Shown piece by piece: positions 13,360 to 15,799 of a DNA stretch of 15,799 nt. The notes below the pieces were generated by a model. That model was given only the letters and a program-made list of their open reading frames with translations. It did not search any database and was not told the origin of the DNA. Source of the stretch: Clostridium sp. CAG:167 (GTDB lineage Bacteria; Bacillota; Clostridia; Lachnospirales; Lachnospiraceae); the NCBI GenBank assembly GCA_000433735.1, contig HF998293.1, forward strand, positions 5,412 to 21,210, given 5' to 3'. A program made the position numbers and the translations under genes. Positions within the stretch are counted from its first letter, which is position 1; each line of letters opens with the position of its first letter.

Positions 13360-13802
13360 AAGTAATTTTGAATCAGGATGTAAAAAGTTTAGGAAAAAAA
13401 GATGAGATCGTAAATGTCAGTGACGGCTACGCCAGGAACTTTATCTTCAAGAAAAATCTGGGTGTAGAGGCCACTCCTAAAAATCTGAACGACTTAAAAC
13501 TCCGCCAGCAGAATGATGATAAAATTGCAGCTGAAAACCTGGCAAATGCCAAACAGTTCGCAGAAGAACTGTCTGCAAAATCCGTAGAAGTTTCTATTAA
13601 AGCCGGCCAGGATGGCCGCGTCTTTGGCTCTGTTTCCACCAAGGAAATTGCAGCCTCAGCCAAAGCGCAGTTAGGTTATGACCTGGACAAGAAGAAGATG
13701 CACTTAAACGAACCAATTAAAAGCATTGGTACTTATATGGTGCCAATCCGTCTGCACCCACAGGTTACTGCAGAACTGAAAGTTATAGTAAAAGGAAAAT
13801 AA
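13356..13802 (+). CDS. rplI: 50S ribosomal protein L9
   Basis: Large-subunit protein bound near the L1 stalk. The 148 residues match the family (149 in E. coli). The N-terminal domain MKVILNQDVKSLGKKDEIVNVSDGYARNFI is followed by the long connecting helix (about 45-74) and the C-terminal domain with AGQDGRVFGSVSTKEIA and the closing HPQVTAELKVIV. The ATG overlaps the gdpP stop by four bases, so translation is probably coupled; AAGGTG inside the end of gdpP serves as ribosome site. The gdpP-rplI-dnaB order is conserved in Firmicutes. Confidence 0.98.
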   Translation: MKVILNQDVKSLGKKDEIVNVSDGYARNFIFKKNLGVEATPKNLNDLKLRQQNDDKIAAENLANAKQFAEELSAKSVEVSIKAGQDGRVFGSVSTKEIAASAKAQLGYDLDKKKMHLNEPIKSIGTYMVPIRLHPQVTAELKVIVKGK

Positions 13803-13821
13803 TTTACGGAGGTTTTTTGTC

Positions 13822-15174
13822 ATGGAAGATGCTGCGATCCACAGAATCATGCCCAACAACCCCGAAGCGGAACAGGCGGTCATCGGATCCATGCTGATGG
13901 ATCAGGAAGCCATTTCGATTGCCTCAGAACAGTTGACCGATGAAGATTTTTACAATCCACGCTTCAAGGTGCTTTTCCAGACTATTGTTGACTTATACCG
14001 CAGCGGCAGTGCTGTGGATGTCATCACCTTAGCAGAAAAATTAAAAGAAAATAAGGTTCCCGACGAAATCGGCAGTGTAGAATTTATCAGTAATGTAATC
14101 TCATCTGTGCCGACTTCCGCCAACATTAAATATTATTGTAATATTGTTGCCAACAAAGCTCTTCTGCGTCGTCTGATCCGCACATCAGAGTCCATCACGA
14201 CTCGCGCTTATCAGGACTCTACCGATATTGAAGAACTAATGGAAGACACTGAACACGATATTTTTGAAGTGGTGAACAGCCGCTCCGGATCAGAAGATTT
14301 TACCCCGATCCGGGATGTTGCACTGGCAACTCTGGCCGACATTCAAAGTGCTGCCATGAGCGACGGAACCGTTACCGGTATTTCTACCGGTTTTACGGAC
14401 TTAGACTATAAAACAGCCGGTCTTCAGCCATCCGATCTGATTTTGATCGCTGCCCGTCCTTCCATGGGTAAAACGGCCTTTGCCTTAAATATCGCAGAAT
14501 ATGTTGCTATGATAAACAATCTTCCTACGGCTATTTTCAGCCTGGAGATGAGCAAAGTACAGCTTGCCAAGCGTCTTATCTCCATGAACTCCAAGGTAGA
14601 TTCCCAGCACATCCGAACCGGAAAGCTGCAAGATGATGAGTGGAGTAAGATCACCGAAAGTTCTATTATATTAGGAGAATCCGCTCTCGTTATTGATGAT
14701 ACGCCTGCTATTTCCATTAATGAGCTTCGTAACAAATGCCGCAAGATCAAAATGGAGCGGGGGTTAAGTCTGATCATCATTGACTACCTGCAGCTTATGT
14801 CAGGAAACAGCGGAAGCAAGAATATAAGCCGCCAGCAGGAAATATCAGATATTTCCCGTTCTTTAAAAGCGCTGGCCCGTGAACTGAACTGCCCGGTTAT
14901 TGCTCTGTCCCAGCTGAGCCGCCAGGTTGAAAGCCGTGACAACAAGCGACCGATCTTGTCTGATCTCCGTGAATCCGGAGCCATTGAGCAGGACGCCGAT
15001 GTTGTTATGTTTTTGTACCGCGATGAATATTATGAAAAAGATGCCTCTACCAAAAAGGGCATTACAGAAATTATCATAGGTAAACAGCGTAATGGTCCAA
15101 CCTGCACCGTAGAATTAAAATGGCTGGGTCAGTACACAAAATTTGCCAATTTGGAATACCAGACACAGGATTGA
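13822..15174 (+). CDS. dnaB: Replicative DNA helicase
   Basis: Hexameric fork helicase, called DnaC in Bacillus. The 450 residues fit the family. The N-terminal domain begins with the typical MPNNPEAEQAVIGSMLMD (10-27). The RecA-like C-terminal domain shows ARPSMGKTAFALNIA (Walker A, 211-225), FSLEMSK (239-245), SLIIIDYLQLM (Walker B with Asp321, 316-326), LSQLSRQVESR, and DLRESGAIEQDADVVMFLYR carrying the arginine finger and sensor residues. No intein is present at the Walker A site, a common insertion point. CGGAGG lies before the ATG, 19 bases after rplI. The 3' end is part of a terminator. Confidence 0.98.
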   Translation: MEDAAIHRIMPNNPEAEQAVIGSMLMDQEAISIASEQLTDEDFYNPRFKVLFQTIVDLYRSGSAVDVITLAEKLKENKVPDEIGSVEFISNVISSVPTSANIKYYCNIVANKALLRRLIRTSESITTRAYQDSTDIEELMEDTEHDIFEVVNSRSGSEDFTPIRDVALATLADIQSAAMSDGTVTGISTGFTDLDYKTAGLQPSDLILIAARPSMGKTAFALNIAEYVAMINNLPTAIFSLEMSKVQLAKRLISMNSKVDSQHIRTGKLQDDEWSKITESSIILGESALVIDDTPAISINELRNKCRKIKMERGLSLIIIDYLQLMSGNSGSKNISRQQEISDISRSLKALARELNCPVIALSQLSRQVESRDNKRPILSDLRESGAIEQDADVVMFLYRDEYYEKDASTKKGITEIIIGKQRNGPTCTVELKWLGQYTKFANLEYQTQD

Positions 15175-15193
15175 TCCTTGTCTGGTATTTTTT
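15155..15193 (+). terminator. Intrinsic terminator embedded in the end of dnaB
   Basis: AATACCAGACA (15155-15165) pairs perfectly with TGTCTGGTATT (15179-15189). After a single bulged C, AGGA pairs with TCCT across a small loop. Six T follow (15188-15193). The last six sense codons and the TGA of dnaB form the left arm and loop. Confidence 0.85.
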
Positions 15194-15279
15194 AAGCGAA
15201 TTCTGACAGTTCTCTTCGAATCTTGTCACACGATTTACTCTCAGACACCATATTTCCTGTCTATTTCCATTTGTATCTA

Positions 15280-15288
15280 TGTTATAAT
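15280..15288 (+). promoter_or_regulatory. Extended -10 promoter of the MerR-type gene
   Basis: A perfect TATAAT (15283-15288) preceded by TGT. The -35 position (about 15260, TCTATT) is poor, so the extended -10 would carry recognition or a regulator would help. It lies between the dnaB terminator and the MerR-type gene, about 70 bases before its ATG. Confidence 0.5.
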
Positions 15289-15356
15289 AATTTTATGCCA
15301 TAAAATGCATGAAAGGGAAATAAGGGCATAATTTAAAGTGAAAAAGAGAGGTATCT

Positions 15357-15799
15357 ATGGACAAGCATTTTTATTTAATATCTGACGCAGCTAAAACCTT
15401 AAAAGTAGAAACTCATGTACTGCGGTACTGGGAAGAAGAACTGGGACTTTCTATCCCAAGGAATAACATGGGACACCGCATTTACTATGATGAGCAGATG
15501 AATCTGTTCCGCAGCATACTCAAATGGAAAGAACAGGGACTGTCCTTGAAGGAAATCTCTGAACAATATATACAACACGATCACCCTGCTGCATCCGACC
15601 ACACAACACAGGTAATTCCTTATCCGGCTCCCGCAGCCGATATCACCCCCCAGCAGGACAAGCTATATCAGTTCAAAAAAATCCTGGGACAGATCATGCA
15701 GGAAACTTTCAAAAGACAATCCGAAGAATTTACAACCACAATTTCAAAAGATATATCTGTAAGGATCAATAAAGAGCTGGATTTTTTATTTAGGGAAAG
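15357..15799 (+). CDS. MerR-family transcriptional regulator, truncated by the window edge
   Basis: An open frame of 147 codons that continues past the right edge. The N-terminal winged helix-turn-helix is clear: FYLISDAAKTLKVETHVLRYWEEEL (about 5-29), then MGHRIYYDEQMNLFRSILKWKEQGLSLKEI (about 37-66), with the RYW and Y-Y-D positions typical of MerR domains. A Pro/Ala-rich linker (about 82-100) and a helical, probably coiled segment follow. No cysteine pattern for metal sensing is visible so far. GAGAGG precedes the ATG. The ligand and targets cannot be inferred from the part seen. Confidence 0.85.
   Translation, partial: MDKHFYLISDAAKTLKVETHVLRYWEEELGLSIPRNNMGHRIYYDEQMNLFRSILKWKEQGLSLKEISEQYIQHDHPAASDHTTQVIPYPAPAADITPQQDKLYQFKKILGQIMQETFKRQSEEFTTTISKDISVRINKELDFLFRE

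Overview
The window looks like chromosomal DNA of a spore-forming Clostridia species, most probably Lachnospiraceae. This rests on the gene content (a YyaC-type sporulation protein, a DUF951 protein, GdpP, a zinc-type S18), on sigma-A-like promoters, on strong GGAGG ribosome sites, and on an SSB tail ending in DGLPFN. No mobile element, CRISPR array, tRNA or rRNA was seen. Most of the window is core genome.

Left region (1-1.8 kb). A membrane-anchored protein of unknown function lies on the minus strand. Its soluble domain reads like a JAB/MPN fold without the metal ligands. Downstream of it a well-formed minus-strand promoter carries a perfect 18-bp dyad in its spacer and drives a gene that leaves the window. 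Facing right is yyaC, whose 3' end overlaps recR by 36 bp.

Minus-strand housekeeping operon (1.74-5.38 kb). In transcription order it is pfk, dnaX, ybaB, recR, with gaps of 8, 22 and 1 nt and a recognisable promoter at 5438-5466. It combines a glycolytic enzyme with the clamp-loader subunit, a nucleoid-associated protein and a recombination-repair protein. dnaX contains an in-frame A AAA AAG heptamer just after its conserved domains, so a shorter gamma-like product is possible.

Plus-strand sugar operon (5.57-8.54 kb). A FucI-family isomerase is followed by a xylulokinase-like FGGY kinase. It converges, with one base between stop codons, on a minus-strand gene for a secreted lysine-rich Ig-like (BIG2) protein.

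Plus-strand translation and replication region (9.7-15.2 kb). DUF951 and rpsF-ssb-rpsR each have an extended -10 promoter. The rpsF leader can fold so that its Shine-Dalgarno sequence is paired, which fits S6:S18 feedback. An 18-bp-stem terminator closes this unit. A second unit holds gdpP (c-di-AMP phosphodiesterase), rplI and dnaB, and ends in a terminator whose loop contains the dnaB stop codon. A MerR-type regulator starts at 15357 and runs off the right edge.

The dnaX-ybaB-recR and rpsF-...-dnaB blocks, which flank oriC on opposite sides in Bacillus subtilis, lie here back to back and diverge. No DnaA-box cluster, dnaA or rpmH is visible between them. No clearly new multi-gene system was found. 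The best leads are the MPN-like membrane protein, the dnaX slippery site, the mixed-signature phosphofructokinase and the isomerase/kinase pair of unassigned substrate.
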